From Halocalculus aciditolerans (lineage in GTDB: Archaea > Halobacteriota > Halobacteria > Halobacteriales > Halobacteriaceae), in assembly GCF_014647475.1 (NCBI RefSeq), contig NZ_BMPG01000002.1, positions 806,001-870,000 of the forward strand: a stretch of DNA of 64,000 nucleotides, in the 5' to 3' direction. The notes beneath the pieces are model-generated. The model was not told the DNA's origin and did not search any database. It worked only from the letters and a program-made list of their open reading frames with translations. Positions 32,917-42,359 of the stretch are shown one piece after another; the stretch's first letter is position 1; each line of letters begins with the position of its first letter. The position numbers and the translations under genes were made by a program.

Positions 32917-35519
32917 TCGTCGAGTTCGTCCTGCCACTCCGCGACCTTCCGGAGGAGGTCGAGCGGCGTGGTGTCGTTCACGTCGACGCTGCGGAGGTCG
33001 TCGAGAACCTCTCGGGTGGTCTCGTCGAGTTCGGGTTCGGGTTCGGATTCCTCGCCGGATTCCCGCTCGATGTCGCCGCTCTCGAGGTCGAAGACCGCCT
33101 GCACGGGTTCGCTCTCCGTGCGGTCGCTCTTCGCTTCGACGGCGTGTTCGGCGCGGAGGTCGTCGAGGACGCGTTCGGCGCGGTCGACGACCGGAGACGG
33201 GACGCCGGCGAGGTCGGCGACGTGGACGCCGTAGGAGCGGTCGGCCGCGCCGTCGGCGACCGCGTGCAGGAAGGTGACGTCGTCGCCGGAGTCGTCCGCC
33301 TGCACGTGGACGTTTTCGACGCCGGAGAGGTGGTCGGCGAGCGCGGTGAGTTCGTGGTAGTGCGTGGCGAAGAGCGTCTTCGCGCGCACCTCGTTGTGGA
33401 GGTACTCCGTGGCGGCCCACGCGATGCTGATGCCGTCGTAGGTCGCGGTGCCGCGCCCGACCTCGTCGAGGACGACGAGCGAATCCTCCGTCGCGGCGTG
33501 GAGGATGCGGGAGAGCTCCTGCATCTCCACCATGAACGTCGAGCGGCCGCCCGCGAGCTCGTCGAGCGCGCCGACGCGCGTGTAGATACCGTCGACGGGC
33601 GCGAGCGACGCCGACGCGGCCGGGACGAAACTCCCCGCCTGCGCGAGCAGCGCGATGAGCGCGTTCTGCCGCATATAAGTCGACTTCCCGCTCATGTTCG
33701 GCCCCGTGACGACGAGGAACCGCCGGTCCTCGCACAGTGCGGCGTCGTTCGGCACGAACTCGACGGTCTGCTCGACGACGGGGTGGCGGCCCGCCTCCAC
33801 CTCGAACCCCTCACTCACGAGGTCGGGGCGCGTCCACCGGTTCGCCGTCGCGTGCTCCGCGAGACTCGCGAGCGTGTCGAGTTCCGCTACCGCTCGCCCC
33901 GCGTCCTGTAAGACCGCCGCTCGCTCGGCGACGCGCTCGCGCAGTTCCTCGAAGGCCGCTCGCTCGCGCTCCGCGCGCTCCGTCTCCACGTCGAAGAGCG
34001 CGCGCTCTTTCTCCTCGAGTTCCTCGGTGACGAATCGCGTCGAGTTCGTCAGCGACTTGATCTCCGTGTACTCGTCGGGGACGCGGTCGACCTGCGAGTT
34101 CCCGACCTGGATGTAGTAGCCGTCGGTCCGGTTCCGGTCGACCGTGAGCCGCGTGAGCTCCGTCTCCGCCTTCACGCGGTCGGCGAGCGAGTCGAACCAC
34201 GCCTGCAGCTCGTCGTGCTCGGCGGCCAGTCGGTCGAGTTCCTCGTCGTAGCCGTCGCGGATGATGCCGGTCTCGCCGAGCGCGCTGGGGTCGTCGCGGA
34301 GCGCGTCGGTGAGCAGGTCGCGGAGAGCGGCGGCCGCGTCCGCGTCCACGCGGTCGAAGACGCGCGAGAGCGGGGACTCTGCGAGCGCGGGCGTCGACTC
34401 GACGCGCTCGCGGAGGTCGGGGAGGCGCGCGAGCGTCTCCCGCCCGCGGACGAGGCTGCTCGGGTCCGCGCTCCCGCTCACCGTCCGAGACGCGAGGCGT
34501 TCGAGGTCCGCCGCGCCGTCGAGCCCCTCGCGGAGCGCGTCCCGCGAGAGCGCGTCGTCGACGAGCGCGCCCACCGACTCGTGGCGGCGTTCGAGCTCCC
34601 GGGCGTCCCGGCTCGGCCGCGTCAGCCACGCTTCGAGCGTCCGCGCGCCCATGCTCGTCACCGTGTGGTCGAGCGTTTCGAGGAGCGTGCCGTCGGCGTC
34701 GCCGTGCATCGTCTCCGTCAGCTCGAGGTTCCGGCGCGTCGTCGCGTCCAGCGCCACGTGGTCGTCGGGGCGATACGGCTGGATGCGCGAGAAGGACGCG
34801 AGCACGCCGACGCCCGTGTCGGCGACGTACGCGAGGACCGCGCCCGCCGCCTGCACGCCCGGCCCGGACTGGTCGACGCCCACCGCTTCGAGCGCGCCCT
34901 CGCCGAACTGCTCGCGGACGCGATGGCGCGTCCGCCCCGCCGCGAACGACTCGCGCTCCGGGAGCGAAACCGTCTCAGTGACGTCCTCGCGGAGCGCGCG
35001 CGCGAACGACTCGTCCTCCCGCACGCTCGGCCCCGGCAGGACCTCGGCCGGGTCGAATCGCCCGAGCTCAGCGAGCGCGCGCTCGCGGCCCTCGACGGTC
35101 GTCACGTGGAACTGCCCCGTCGTCACGTCCGCGAACGCCAGCCCGAACGACGACCCGTCCCGCACGACCGCCGCGAGATACCGCGCGTTCGCGTCCGTCG
35201 TCTCCAGTAACGTGCCGGGCGTCACCGTCCGCACGATTTCGCGCGTCGTGTCGTCGCTACTCCGCTGGTCCGCCACCGCCACCGAATAGCCGCGCTCGAC
35301 CAGCATCTTCAGGTAGGGCGTGAGCTCCGCGAGCGGCACGCCCGCCATCGGATAGCTCGACCCGTGACTCGACTTCTCCGACACCTGCAAGTCCAACTCC
35401 GACGCCACCAGCCGCGCGTCCTCCGCGAAGAACTCGTAGAAATCCCCCACCTGCATCGCCAGCACGTCCGCGTCCGACGACTCCTTCAACGCGAGGAACT
35501 CCTCGACGATGCTCGTCAC
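32913..35519 (-). CDS. mutS: DNA mismatch recognition protein MutS
   Basis: MutS has 868 residues. Its mismatch-reading motif F27-Y28-E29 lies in QVGDFYEFFAEDA, the hallmark of true MutS1. Clamp, lever and core follow; the ATPase shows Walker A GPNMSGKSTYMRQ near residue 605, LDELAGGRSTFMVEM and DEVGRGTATYDG, then ATHYHELTAL. The start is GTG at 35519 with GGAGG six bases upstream on the minus strand, an unusually clear ribosome-binding site for this window. The tail has an acidic insertion (EESEPEPELDE) before a dimerisation helix. Confidence 0.95.
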   Translation of the reverse strand: MTSIVEEFLALKESSDADVLAMQVGDFYEFFAEDARLVASELDLQVSEKSSHGSSYPMAGVPLAELTPYLKMLVERGYSVAVADQRSSDDTTREIVRTVTPGTLLETTDANARYLAAVVRDGSSFGLAFADVTTGQFHVTTVEGRERALAELGRFDPAEVLPGPSVREDESFARALREDVTETVSLPERESFAAGRTRHRVREQFGEGALEAVGVDQSGPGVQAAGAVLAYVADTGVGVLASFSRIQPYRPDDHVALDATTRRNLELTETMHGDADGTLLETLDHTVTSMGARTLEAWLTRPSRDARELERRHESVGALVDDALSRDALREGLDGAADLERLASRTVSGSADPSSLVRGRETLARLPDLRERVESTPALAESPLSRVFDRVDADAAAALRDLLTDALRDDPSALGETGIIRDGYDEELDRLAAEHDELQAWFDSLADRVKAETELTRLTVDRNRTDGYYIQVGNSQVDRVPDEYTEIKSLTNSTRFVTEELEEKERALFDVETERAERERAAFEELRERVAERAAVLQDAGRAVAELDTLASLAEHATANRWTRPDLVSEGFEVEAGRHPVVEQTVEFVPNDAALCEDRRFLVVTGPNMSGKSTYMRQNALIALLAQAGSFVPAASASLAPVDGIYTRVGALDELAGGRSTFMVEMQELSRILHAATEDSLVVLDEVGRGTATYDGISIAWAATEYLHNEVRAKTLFATHYHELTALADHLSGVENVHVQADDSGDDVTFLHAVADGAADRSYGVHVADLAGVPSPVVDRAERVLDDLRAEHAVEAKSDRTESEPVQAVFDLESGDIERESGEESEPEPELDETTREVLDDLRSVDVNDTTPLDLLRKVAEWQDELDD

Positions 35520-35703
35520 CGAGCGCCCTCCACGTGTTCGTTCATACTCTCTAGAGTGGCTACCGCCGAGTAAGAACGCTACGCTCGCAGACGAACCCCC
35601 AACCCCTCTTTAAGTGGTTCCCGCGATAAGGAGTAGATACGAAGCGGCGTCGGGCGCGTGCTTCTGCGCTCGACAGGTCACGTCGAAGAGCGACGGCGTC
35701 GTC

Positions 35704-36507
35704 TTACTCCTCGCCTTCGTCGCTCTCGTCGTCCGTCTCGTTCCCGTCGTCTCCGTCGTGCTCCTCGTTCTCGCCGTCGAATTCGACGGCGTCGTCGGCG
35801 TCCACCCACTCCTCATCGTCGTCGTTCTCGTTCCAGTCGCTGGCGGGGAGGTTCGGGTCGCGGTAGGGGTTGCGGCCGAAGACGGCGTCCTCCAGTCCCT
35901 GCTCCTCGATTGCGTCGCGGAGGATGCGGCGGAGGCGGTTGAGATGGGTGATGTCGAGGTCGACGTCCTCGGCGAGTTCCTCGAACGCCGGGTCGTCGGT
36001 GATGGAGGTGAAGGTCTCGTAGAGCGCCGTCATGCGCTCGGGGTCGAGGGTGGCGAGCCACTCCCGGTCGTGGAGGCCGAGGTAGCGTTCGCGCTCGTCG
36101 TCGACGACGTGACGGATCGTGACGAGCGCGACCTTCTCCACGGCGCGCTGGCTGCCGAAGGGCGTCAGGTCGAGGTCGGCCATGACGCCGATGGCGCGGT
36201 CGCGCTGCCACGGCGTGAGGTCGAGGTGGTTCGCGAGCGCGTGCGTGATGCGAATCTTCTCCAGTCGGTGGGTGCGGGCGCTGTGTCCCTGCGTCGCGGG
36301 ATGGCGTTCGGCGTGAAGGCGGCGGACGTTCTCCGAGACGTCCGCGGTCGGCGAGGACGCGCGACCGATCTGGGTGGCGGCGGGCGTCACCTGCCCCCAG
36401 CGGCCGGTGACCGTGTCGCGCTGGAGGTCCGCGCGGGACACGGCACCGTCGCCCGGCCGCGTGCTGAACGCGGCGTCGCCATCGGCCTCGGCGGCGAGTC
36501 GCTCCAT
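35704..36507 (-). CDS. Haloarchaeal RNA polymerase epsilon-type protein
   Basis: This 267-residue protein resembles what haloarchaeal genomes call DNA-directed RNA polymerase subunit epsilon. The middle (about 55-195) is helical and TFB-like: NVRRLHAERHP, HRLEKIRITHALANHLDLTPWQRDRAIGVMADL, GSQRAVEKVALVTIRHVVDDER, LHDREWLATLDPERMTALYE. The last 40 residues are an acidic tail (Asp/Glu-rich). Its role in transcription is little known. A TATA-like TTTATCC lies 25-31 bases upstream (minus strand). Confidence 0.65.
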   Translation of the reverse strand: MERLAAEADGDAAFSTRPGDGAVSRADLQRDTVTGRWGQVTPAATQIGRASSPTADVSENVRRLHAERHPATQGHSARTHRLEKIRITHALANHLDLTPWQRDRAIGVMADLDLTPFGSQRAVEKVALVTIRHVVDDERERYLGLHDREWLATLDPERMTALYETFTSITDDPAFEELAEDVDLDITHLNRLRRILRDAIEEQGLEDAVFGRNPYRDPNLPASDWNENDDDEEWVDADDAVEFDGENEEHDGDDGNETDDESDEGEE

Positions 36508-36616
36508 AGAGAGTGAGAACGAGTCGAGACGGATAAACCCACGACTCCGTCCCCGACTTTCGGGTGTCGCTCGCTACGCCCCGACGTTCAAGCATCGGGA
36601 GTACGAACTCCGGGTG

Positions 36617-37024
36617 ATGACCGACGCGGAACGCGGCTGGGAGGACGTGACCGCCGAGCGAGCGCGGGAGAGCGAGCGCCGCTACCGCCTCGACGTGACC
36701 GACGCGTTCAGCGTGACGCTCACCGTCTCGAAATCATCGCGCGCCGACGGCTACCCCTACCAGCTCGTCCTCGCCACCGTCTACGAAGACGACGGCCGCC
36801 ACGTCTCCGACCACCCCGTCGCGGCCTACGCGGACCCGGACGCCGCCCGCGATGCCCTCCGCGCGCTGAAAGGCGTCGTCAGCGACGTGGTCGCCGAGCG
36901 CGACGACCTCCCGAACCCCGACGACCGCTTCGCCCACGACGCCATCCCGCGCTTCCTCGACACCGACGCGGACGCGGAAGCCGGCGACTGCCGGCCGCTC
37001 TACGACCGGACGCTCCACGGCTGA
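36617..37024 (+). CDS. Haloarchaeal hypothetical protein
   Basis: The 135-residue protein starts MTDAERGWEDVTAERARESERRYRLDVTDAF and has beta strands (FSVTLTVSKSSRA; YPYQLVLATVYEDDG) and two helices. No known family was recognised. Codon use looks native. It lies between the RNA-polymerase-type gene and the DUF4129 operon, on the opposite strand from the former. Confidence 0.65.
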   Translation: MTDAERGWEDVTAERARESERRYRLDVTDAFSVTLTVSKSSRADGYPYQLVLATVYEDDGRHVSDHPVAAYADPDAARDALRALKGVVSDVVAERDDLPNPDDRFAHDAIPRFLDTDADAEAGDCRPLYDRTLHG

Positions 37025-37097
37025 CCCCAGGCGGCCGGCGACCGCGGGGTGTCGGGAATCCCACAACTGTTTTCCTCGTCCGGGCGAACCATCGGCC

Positions 37098-38090
37098 GTG
37101 AAACCGAACGCGCGGGCCGTCGCCGTCGCGGTCGTCTGCGTCGTCGCCATCGGCCTCGCCGCCGCGACCCTCCCGAACCCCGACACGCTCGCGGGGAGCG
37201 GCGCGGGCGTCGGCGGCGGGTCCGGCGGCGGCATCGGGAACGGGAGCGCCACCGGCGCGGGTGACGCCGGCGGACCCCCCGTCGTCGGGTCGTTCTCCGG
37301 GTCGATGCAGTCGCTCGCCGTCTGTTACCCCGTGCTGACGACGCCCGGATTCCTCCTCGGCGCGCTCGCCGTCGTCGCCCTCGTCCTCTTCGTCGTCGCC
37401 CGGCGGACCGACGCGCTCGTCGCCGGCGTCCTCCTCCTCGTCTTCTCCGTGCCGAGCGTGCTCCTCTACTCCTTCCTCACCGCCTGTACCTTCGAGCCGA
37501 GCAGCAAGCAGGAACCCGCGCAAGCCCCGCCGCCCGGCATCAATCTCACCGGTGGCGGCGGCGGAGGCGGGGGCGGCGCGGACGCCGCCGTGCAGGCGAC
37601 GCTCTCGACGCCCGTCCTCGTCGCGCTCGCGCTCGTCGTCGTCGGCGCGGTCGTCTTCGTCCTCCGCAACGCGACCGGCGACGACACAGAACCCGAAGCC
37701 CTCGCCGACGCGCCCGAATCCGAAAACGACCTTCATGCCGTTGGGCGCGCCGCCGGCGACGCCGCCGACCGCATCGAATCCGGCACCAACGTCGACAACG
37801 AAGTCTACCGCGCGTGGCGCGAACTCACCGACCGCCTCGACGTCGACGACCCGGCGACCACGACGGCCGCCGAGTTCGCCGACGCCGCCCGCGACGCCGG
37901 CATGCGAAGCGAGGACGTGACCGCGCTCACCGACGTCTTCCGCGAGGTCCGCTACGGCGGCGCGAACCCCGAAGCCGACGACCGCGAGGCGCGCGCCGTC
38001 GACGCCCTCCGCGCCATCGAAGCCGAATACGCCGAAGCATCACGAGACGCAGACAGTCCGCGAGACGCGGAGAACGAGGTCGATTCCTGA
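37098..38090 (+). CDS. DUF4129-domain membrane protein
   Basis: The 330-residue protein starts at a GTG. An N-terminal membrane helix is followed by a Gly-rich outside region (SGAGVGGGSGGGIGN) and further helices around residues 85-130 and 170-195. Glycine runs occur near 150. The C-terminal cytoplasmic part EVYRAWRELTDRLDVDDPATTTAAEFADAA..VRYGG is the DUF4129 domain, often linked with DUF58 and MoxR proteins in envelope-related clusters. The stop overlaps the next start as TGATG. Confidence 0.82.
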   Translation: MKPNARAVAVAVVCVVAIGLAAATLPNPDTLAGSGAGVGGGSGGGIGNGSATGAGDAGGPPVVGSFSGSMQSLAVCYPVLTTPGFLLGALAVVALVLFVVARRTDALVAGVLLLVFSVPSVLLYSFLTACTFEPSSKQEPAQAPPPGINLTGGGGGGGGGADAAVQATLSTPVLVALALVVVGAVVFVLRNATGDDTEPEALADAPESENDLHAVGRAAGDAADRIESGTNVDNEVYRAWRELTDRLDVDDPATTTAAEFADAARDAGMRSEDVTALTDVFREVRYGGANPEADDREARAVDALRAIEAEYAEASRDADSPRDAENEVDS

Positions 38091-38647
38091 TGGCGCGACG
38101 GGTCACGCTCGCCGTCGGCGTGCTGGTCGTCGCCGTCGGCGTCGCCGGGACGCTCGCCCCCGCCGTCGTCGCCGGCGTCCCGCTCTCTGCGTCCTTCATT
38201 GTCGCCGTCGGCGTTTTCGCCGCACTCGCCGCGCTCCGCGCCGGCTCCCGCCGCCGAAAAATCGAGGTCGACTACGCCGACCTCCCCGGCGACGGCCCCG
38301 CTCCCGAGGCCGCGCGGCCGCCGCGAGCGCTCGGCGAGGACGTCGTCGAGGACCTCGAAACCGTCTCGCACCCGCGGCGGCGCGCACAGCGCGACCAACT
38401 CCGAACGCGACTCCGCGAGGACGCCGTCGCCGCGCTCGTCGCCCGCGGCAACAGTCGTGAGGACGCGCGAGCGGCCGTCGACTCGGGCGCGTGGACGGAC
38501 GACACGCTCGCCGCCGCGTTCTTCGACGCGAATACCTCTGTGCCGCTCGCTACCTCGCTCCGGCTCTCCCTCCGCGGCGCGACGTTCGAGACGCAGGTCG
38601 CGCACGTCGCCGCCGAACTCGACCGGCTCACGGAGGTGTCGGCGTGA
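38090..38647 (+). CDS. Two-helix membrane protein of the DUF4129/DUF58 operon
   Basis: The 185-residue protein has two hydrophobic helices at the start (about 4-50: VTLAVGVLVVAVGVAGTL..FIVAVGVFAALAAL), then a basic loop, YADLPGDGPAPE, and a helical cytoplasmic domain ending RGATFETQVAHVAAELDRLTEV. No known domain name is certain. It is coupled to both neighbours by overlaps. Confidence 0.72.
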   Translation: MARRVTLAVGVLVVAVGVAGTLAPAVVAGVPLSASFIVAVGVFAALAALRAGSRRRKIEVDYADLPGDGPAPEAARPPRALGEDVVEDLETVSHPRRRAQRDQLRTRLREDAVAALVARGNSREDARAAVDSGAWTDDTLAAAFFDANTSVPLATSLRLSLRGATFETQVAHVAAELDRLTEVSA

Positions 38648-39921
38648 AGCGCCCGACGAACCGCTGGGCGGGCGTCGGCGTCGTCATCTTCGCCGGCGTC
38701 GCCGTCGCCGCCGTCACGCGCTCCCCGGGCGCGCTCGTCGCCGCCGCCGTCGGCGTCCTCGCCGCCGGCTACGCGAACGCCACCACCGCCCCGTCCCCCG
38801 CCCTCGCCGTCTCTCGTGACGTTTCTCCAGAGAACCCGGACCCCGGCGACGACGTCACCGTGCGCGTCACCGTCGAGAACGAGGGCGGGTTCCTCCCCGA
38901 TCTCCGCGTCGTCGACGGCGTCCCCGACGCCCTCCGCGTCACCGACGGGTCGCCGCGGCACGCCACCGCGCTCCGCGCCGGCGCGACCGCCACCTTCACC
39001 TACACTGTGGAGGCGACCCGCGGCCGCCACGAGTGGGCACCGCTCGACGGCCTCGCGCGCGACGCCGCCGGCTCCACGGAAACCCGCACCGAAGCGAACG
39101 CCGAGACGCGCATCGAGTGCGTGCCGCCGCTCACCGGCCTCGACGCCTTCCCCCTCCACGACACCGCCGCCGGGCGCGTCGGCCGGCTCGCCACCGATAC
39201 CGGCGGGAGCGGCACCGAGTTCTACGCCGTCCGCGACTACCGCGCCGGCGACCCGATGAACCGCGTCGACTGGCGGCGACTCGCCCGCTCCGGCGACCTC
39301 GCCACCGTCGAATTCCGCGAGGAGCGCGCCGCCGACGTCCTCGTCGTCGTCGACACCCGCGACGACGCCTACGTCGCCGACCCCGACGCCGCGACCGCCG
39401 TGGAGCGCTGCGTCGAAGCCGCCGGCGGCGTTCTTGCAGTTCGCCTCGACGCCGGCGACCGCGTCGGCCTCGCCAGCCTCGGCCCCCGATTCACTTACCA
39501 CGCGCCCAACACCGGCCGCGACCACCGCGCCCGCCTTCGCGAGGCGCTCGCCACCGACGACGGCTTCGCCCCGGAACCCGGCGACGAGCGGACGGTCGTC
39601 TACCGCATCGCCGCACAGCTCCGCAAACGCGTCAAATCGGGGACACAGGTCGTCTTCTGCTCGCCGCTCGCCGACGACAGCGCCGCCGAGTTCGTCCGCC
39701 GACTCGCCGCCGCCGGCCACCCCGTCACCGTCGTCTCCCCCGAACCAGCCCCCGACGGCGACGCCGACTCGCGGACGCGAGCGGCCGCCGGAATCGCCGC
39801 CGCCGAACGCCGCCTCCGCCTCGGCGACCTCCGAAGCGCCGGCGTTCGCGTCGTCGACTGGCCCGGCGGCGTCCCGCTCCCCGTCGCCGTCGCACGCGCG
39901 AAGCGGGGGTGGCGCTCGTGA
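38644..39921 (+). CDS. DUF58-domain protein (VWA-like)
   Basis: The 425-residue protein starts at a GTG (GTGA overlap). Two N-terminal membrane helices precede an extracellular-like beta domain (CARDB-like, DPGDDVTVRVTVENEGGFLPDL). The DUF58 core is FYAVRDYRAGDPMNRVDWRRLARSGDLATVEFREERAADVLVVVD, with an integrin-I-like fold but a modified metal site. These proteins pair with MoxR AAA+ ATPases, here encoded nearby on the other strand. The process served is unknown; polymer or solute-layer maturation has been suggested for the family. Confidence 0.88.
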   Translation: MKRPTNRWAGVGVVIFAGVAVAAVTRSPGALVAAAVGVLAAGYANATTAPSPALAVSRDVSPENPDPGDDVTVRVTVENEGGFLPDLRVVDGVPDALRVTDGSPRHATALRAGATATFTYTVEATRGRHEWAPLDGLARDAAGSTETRTEANAETRIECVPPLTGLDAFPLHDTAAGRVGRLATDTGGSGTEFYAVRDYRAGDPMNRVDWRRLARSGDLATVEFREERAADVLVVVDTRDDAYVADPDAATAVERCVEAAGGVLAVRLDAGDRVGLASLGPRFTYHAPNTGRDHRARLREALATDDGFAPEPGDERTVVYRIAAQLRKRVKSGTQVVFCSPLADDSAAEFVRRLAAAGHPVTVVSPEPAPDGDADSRTRAAAGIAAAERRLRLGDLRSAGVRVVDWPGGVPLPVAVARAKRGWRS

Positions 39922-40421
39922 GCGACTTCGACGACCGGCCCGCCCGCCTCAGCGCCCGCCTCGCCGTCGGCGTCGCGCTCACCGCCGCGCCCGTCCTCGC
40001 CGTCGTCGCCCTCCCCGCGGCCGGCGTCGCGCTCGCCGGCGCGCTCCTCCTCGCCACCGGGGCGTTCCGCGGGCGCGTCGCCGCCGTCACCGCCGGCACC
40101 GCGCTCGGCCTCCTCGGCGTCTTCGTCGCCGCCGCCGTCGCCGACCCCACCGGCGCAGTCCTCCCCGTCGTCTTCGCCGCCGCCGCCCTCGCCGTCGCCT
40201 GGGACCTCGGCGAATACGCCATCGTTCTCGGTCGACACGTCGGCCGCGACGCCCGCACCCGGAACGCCGAACTCACCCACGCCACCCTCTCCGCCCTCGT
40301 CTTCGGCGGCGGCGCACTCGCCGCGCTCGCCGTCTACCAGACCGCCGCCGACGGCCGCCCCGTCACCGCCCTCGTCGCCCTCCTCGCCGGCGTCCTCATC
40401 CTCGTCCGCGCACTCCGCTGA
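39918..40421 (+). CDS. Hydrophobic membrane protein ending the DUF58 operon
   Basis: The 167-residue protein starts at a GTG and overlaps the preceding stop. Four to six hydrophobic segments nearly fill the sequence (LAVGVALTAAPVLAVVALPAAGVAL..), with a charged loop GEYAIVLGRHVGRDARTRNAEL in the middle. No functional motif. It is the last of the four-gene cluster and convergent with the lipoprotein gene after 49 bases. Confidence 0.72.
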   Translation: MSDFDDRPARLSARLAVGVALTAAPVLAVVALPAAGVALAGALLLATGAFRGRVAAVTAGTALGLLGVFVAAAVADPTGAVLPVVFAAAALAVAWDLGEYAIVLGRHVGRDARTRNAELTHATLSALVFGGGALAALAVYQTAADGRPVTALVALLAGVLILVRALR

Positions 40422-40470
40422 GAAGCAGTTGACCACGACACCGCGCCGGACCTCCTCGCCGCGACGTCGC

Positions 40471-40818
40471 TTATTCGACCGTGCCCTGCACCCGGAAGTG
40501 GTCCTCGAAAATCTGAACCCGCATCTGAATCATCTCGACGGGGTTCCAGTCCTCCGAGAACTCACGCCCGTTCGTCTCGAGCTGAACGACGAGTTGCTCG
40601 CCCTCGACGGTGAATCGTGAGTCAGTCGTCGGATTCAACTCTATCGTCGTATCCAGCTTTTCGGCTCCGTCCCGAGACGAGACGCGGACATCGACAGCGC
40701 GTATCGAGTTGGACTGATTGGAGACGATGAGCGTTCCCTCCGGCGGGGATTGGGAGACACAGCCAGCAATTGAGGCAATCGTGAGTGACGAGAGCCCCAG
40801 GAACGCTCGACGGTTCAC
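40471..40818 (-). CDS. Tat-type small lipoprotein
   Basis: The 115-residue protein has the N-terminus MNRRAFLGLSSLTIASIAGCVSQ, with a twin-arginine (NRRAFLG) and a lipobox IAGC, so it is probably exported folded and lipid-anchored outside. The mature part is a short beta-rich domain (TLIVSNQSNSIRAVDVRVSSRD). Base composition is a little lower in GC than the flanking genes. It overlaps the moxR stop by 4 bases. Function unknown. Confidence 0.78.
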   Translation of the reverse strand: MNRRAFLGLSSLTIASIAGCVSQSPPEGTLIVSNQSNSIRAVDVRVSSRDGAEKLDTTIELNPTTDSRFTVEGEQLVVQLETNGREFSEDWNPVEMIQMRVQIFEDHFRVQGTVE

Positions 40819-41768
40819 GAGTCGAGTGCGGGCACGGGGATGTCGTCGACGACCGCCTCGACGACAGCGGTCTTCTCGACGTCGCGCACGGCCGCGTCGG
40901 GGGTGAGGACGAGGCGGTGGGCGAGCGTCGGGCGAGCGAGGCGTTTCACGTCCTCGGGCGCGACGAACTCGCGGCCGTGGACGACGGCGCGCGCTCTCGC
41001 GACTTCGAGGAGGCGCTGCGTCCCGCGCGGACTCACGCCGACCTCGACGCGGTGGTCCTCGCGCGTCGCCCGCGCCACGTCCCGAATATACCGGAGGACG
41101 TCGTCGTCCACGCGCACGTCCTCCGGGACTTCGCGGAGCGCGCGGACTTCCTCGACGTCCGTCACCGGTTCGACGCTCGGACTCCGCGTGCGCCGGCCCG
41201 CGCGCCGCTGGAGGAGTTCGAGTTCGCCGTCCGCGTCCGGATACCCGATGGCGGACTTCACCGCGAACCGGTCCAACTGGGCCTCCGGCAGACTGAACGT
41301 CCCTTCCTGTTCCACCGGGTTCTGCGTCGCCACCACGAAGAACGGGTCCGGCAGCTCGTAGGTGTCGCCGTTCACCGTCACTTGCTCTTCCTCCATCGCC
41401 TCCAGCAAGGCGGCCTGCGTCTTCGGCGGCGCGCGATTAATCTCGTCCGCGAGCACGACGTTCCCGAAGATCGGCCCCCGACGGAACTCGAACTCGCCCG
41501 AGGACTCGTCGAAGACGTGCGACCCCGTCACGTCGCTCGGCAGTAAGTCCGGCGTGAACTGGACGCGGGAGAACTCCAACCCCAGCGCCGTCGTCACCGA
41601 GCGCGCCGTCAGCGTCTTCCCCGTCCCCGGCACGTCCTCCAAGAGCACGTGCCCGCGCGCCAACAGCCCCTCGACGACGACCTCGAGGAACTCACGCTCC
41701 GCGACGACCGCCGTCTCGACGGCGTCCAGTACAGCACCACACCGCTCCCTCGCGCCCGAGACATCCAT
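40815..41768 (-). CDS. MoxR-type AAA+ ATPase
   Basis: The 317-residue protein has Walker A GTGKT at 48-52 and Walker B NVVLADEINRAPPKTQAALLEAMEE with the sensor-1 region VVATQNPVEQEGTFSLPEAQLDRF, typical of the MoxR/RavA family. Such chaperone-like ATPases act on DUF58/VWA partners. Here the DUF58 operon is convergent rather than on the same strand. The lipoprotein follows directly. Confidence 0.92.
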   Translation of the reverse strand: MDVSGARERCGAVLDAVETAVVAEREFLEVVVEGLLARGHVLLEDVPGTGKTLTARSVTTALGLEFSRVQFTPDLLPSDVTGSHVFDESSGEFEFRRGPIFGNVVLADEINRAPPKTQAALLEAMEEEQVTVNGDTYELPDPFFVVATQNPVEQEGTFSLPEAQLDRFAVKSAIGYPDADGELELLQRRAGRRTRSPSVEPVTDVEEVRALREVPEDVRVDDDVLRYIRDVARATREDHRVEVGVSPRGTQRLLEVARARAVVHGREFVAPEDVKRLARPTLAHRLVLTPDAAVRDVEKTAVVEAVVDDIPVPALDS

Positions 41769-41856
41769 GTCAATACGCAGAAAAGCAGGCGGGAAGGCCG
41801 TTTCGGTCCCACCGAATCGAAACGGCTAAACGAGAAACGAAGCAAAGAGAGAGTGA

Positions 41857-41941
41857 GCCGAGGTAGCCTAGCCTGGCCAAGGCGGTAGATTCGAAATCTA
41901 CTGTCCTTCCGGACTCAGGGGTTCAAATCCCCTCCTCGGCG
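41857..41941 (+). tRNA. tRNA-Ser(CGA)
   Basis: An 85-base class II tRNA. Acceptor stem GCCGAGG/CCTCGGC with discriminator G, D-stem GCC/GGC, anticodon stem GTAGA/TCTAC around loop TTCGAAA (anticodon CGA at 41892-41894), long variable arm, and T-arm GGGG-TTCAAAT-CCCC. Reads UCG serine codons. A TATA-like GGCTAAACG lies about 30 bases upstream. Confidence 0.95.
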
Positions 41942-42005
41942 TCTTCTACTACGACGAACGAAACGCCGAGCGACGCGTGTCGTGTCGCGTCCTGCTCACC
42001 CGTCG

Positions 42006-42359
42006 TCAGTCCTCTTCGAGGCGAACAGTGTCACCGACGTCGACGTCATCGGCTGCGCCGGCGGGGAGTTCGTAGACGGCGTCGGCGCGGAAGGCGGTGT
42101 GACCGGTCCAGGCGGGGAGTCGCTTTTTGCCTCGAACCTCGTCGTCGACGGTCCAGACGGCGTCGACGGCGAAGGGGACGAAGAGCATGTGGAGGGCGTC
42201 GCGTTTCACGCGGCCGAAGGGGAAGGCGAGGGCGTAGTCGTCGGGAATGGCGCGGCGGAAGGTGAGGCCGCGGGCGCGGGCGAAGAAGGAGTCGGCGACC
42301 TCGACGTCGGCGGCGAGGACGCGGGCGTCGCCGTCGGCGGGGTCGTGGACGAGTCGCAT
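42006..42359 (-). CDS. DUF192 family protein
   Basis: The 117-residue single domain has the family pattern: AADVEVADSFFARARGLTFRRAIPDDYALAFPF, LHMLFVPFAVDAVWTVDDEV, and ELPAGAADDVDVGDTVRL. DUF192 proteins are beta-barrel-like and of unknown function. No signal peptide is visible. Divergent from the rhomboid gene. Confidence 0.85.
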   Translation of the reverse strand: MRLVHDPADGDARVLAADVEVADSFFARARGLTFRRAIPDDYALAFPFGRVKRDALHMLFVPFAVDAVWTVDDEVRGKKRLPAWTGHTAFRADAVYELPAGAADDVDVGDTVRLEED

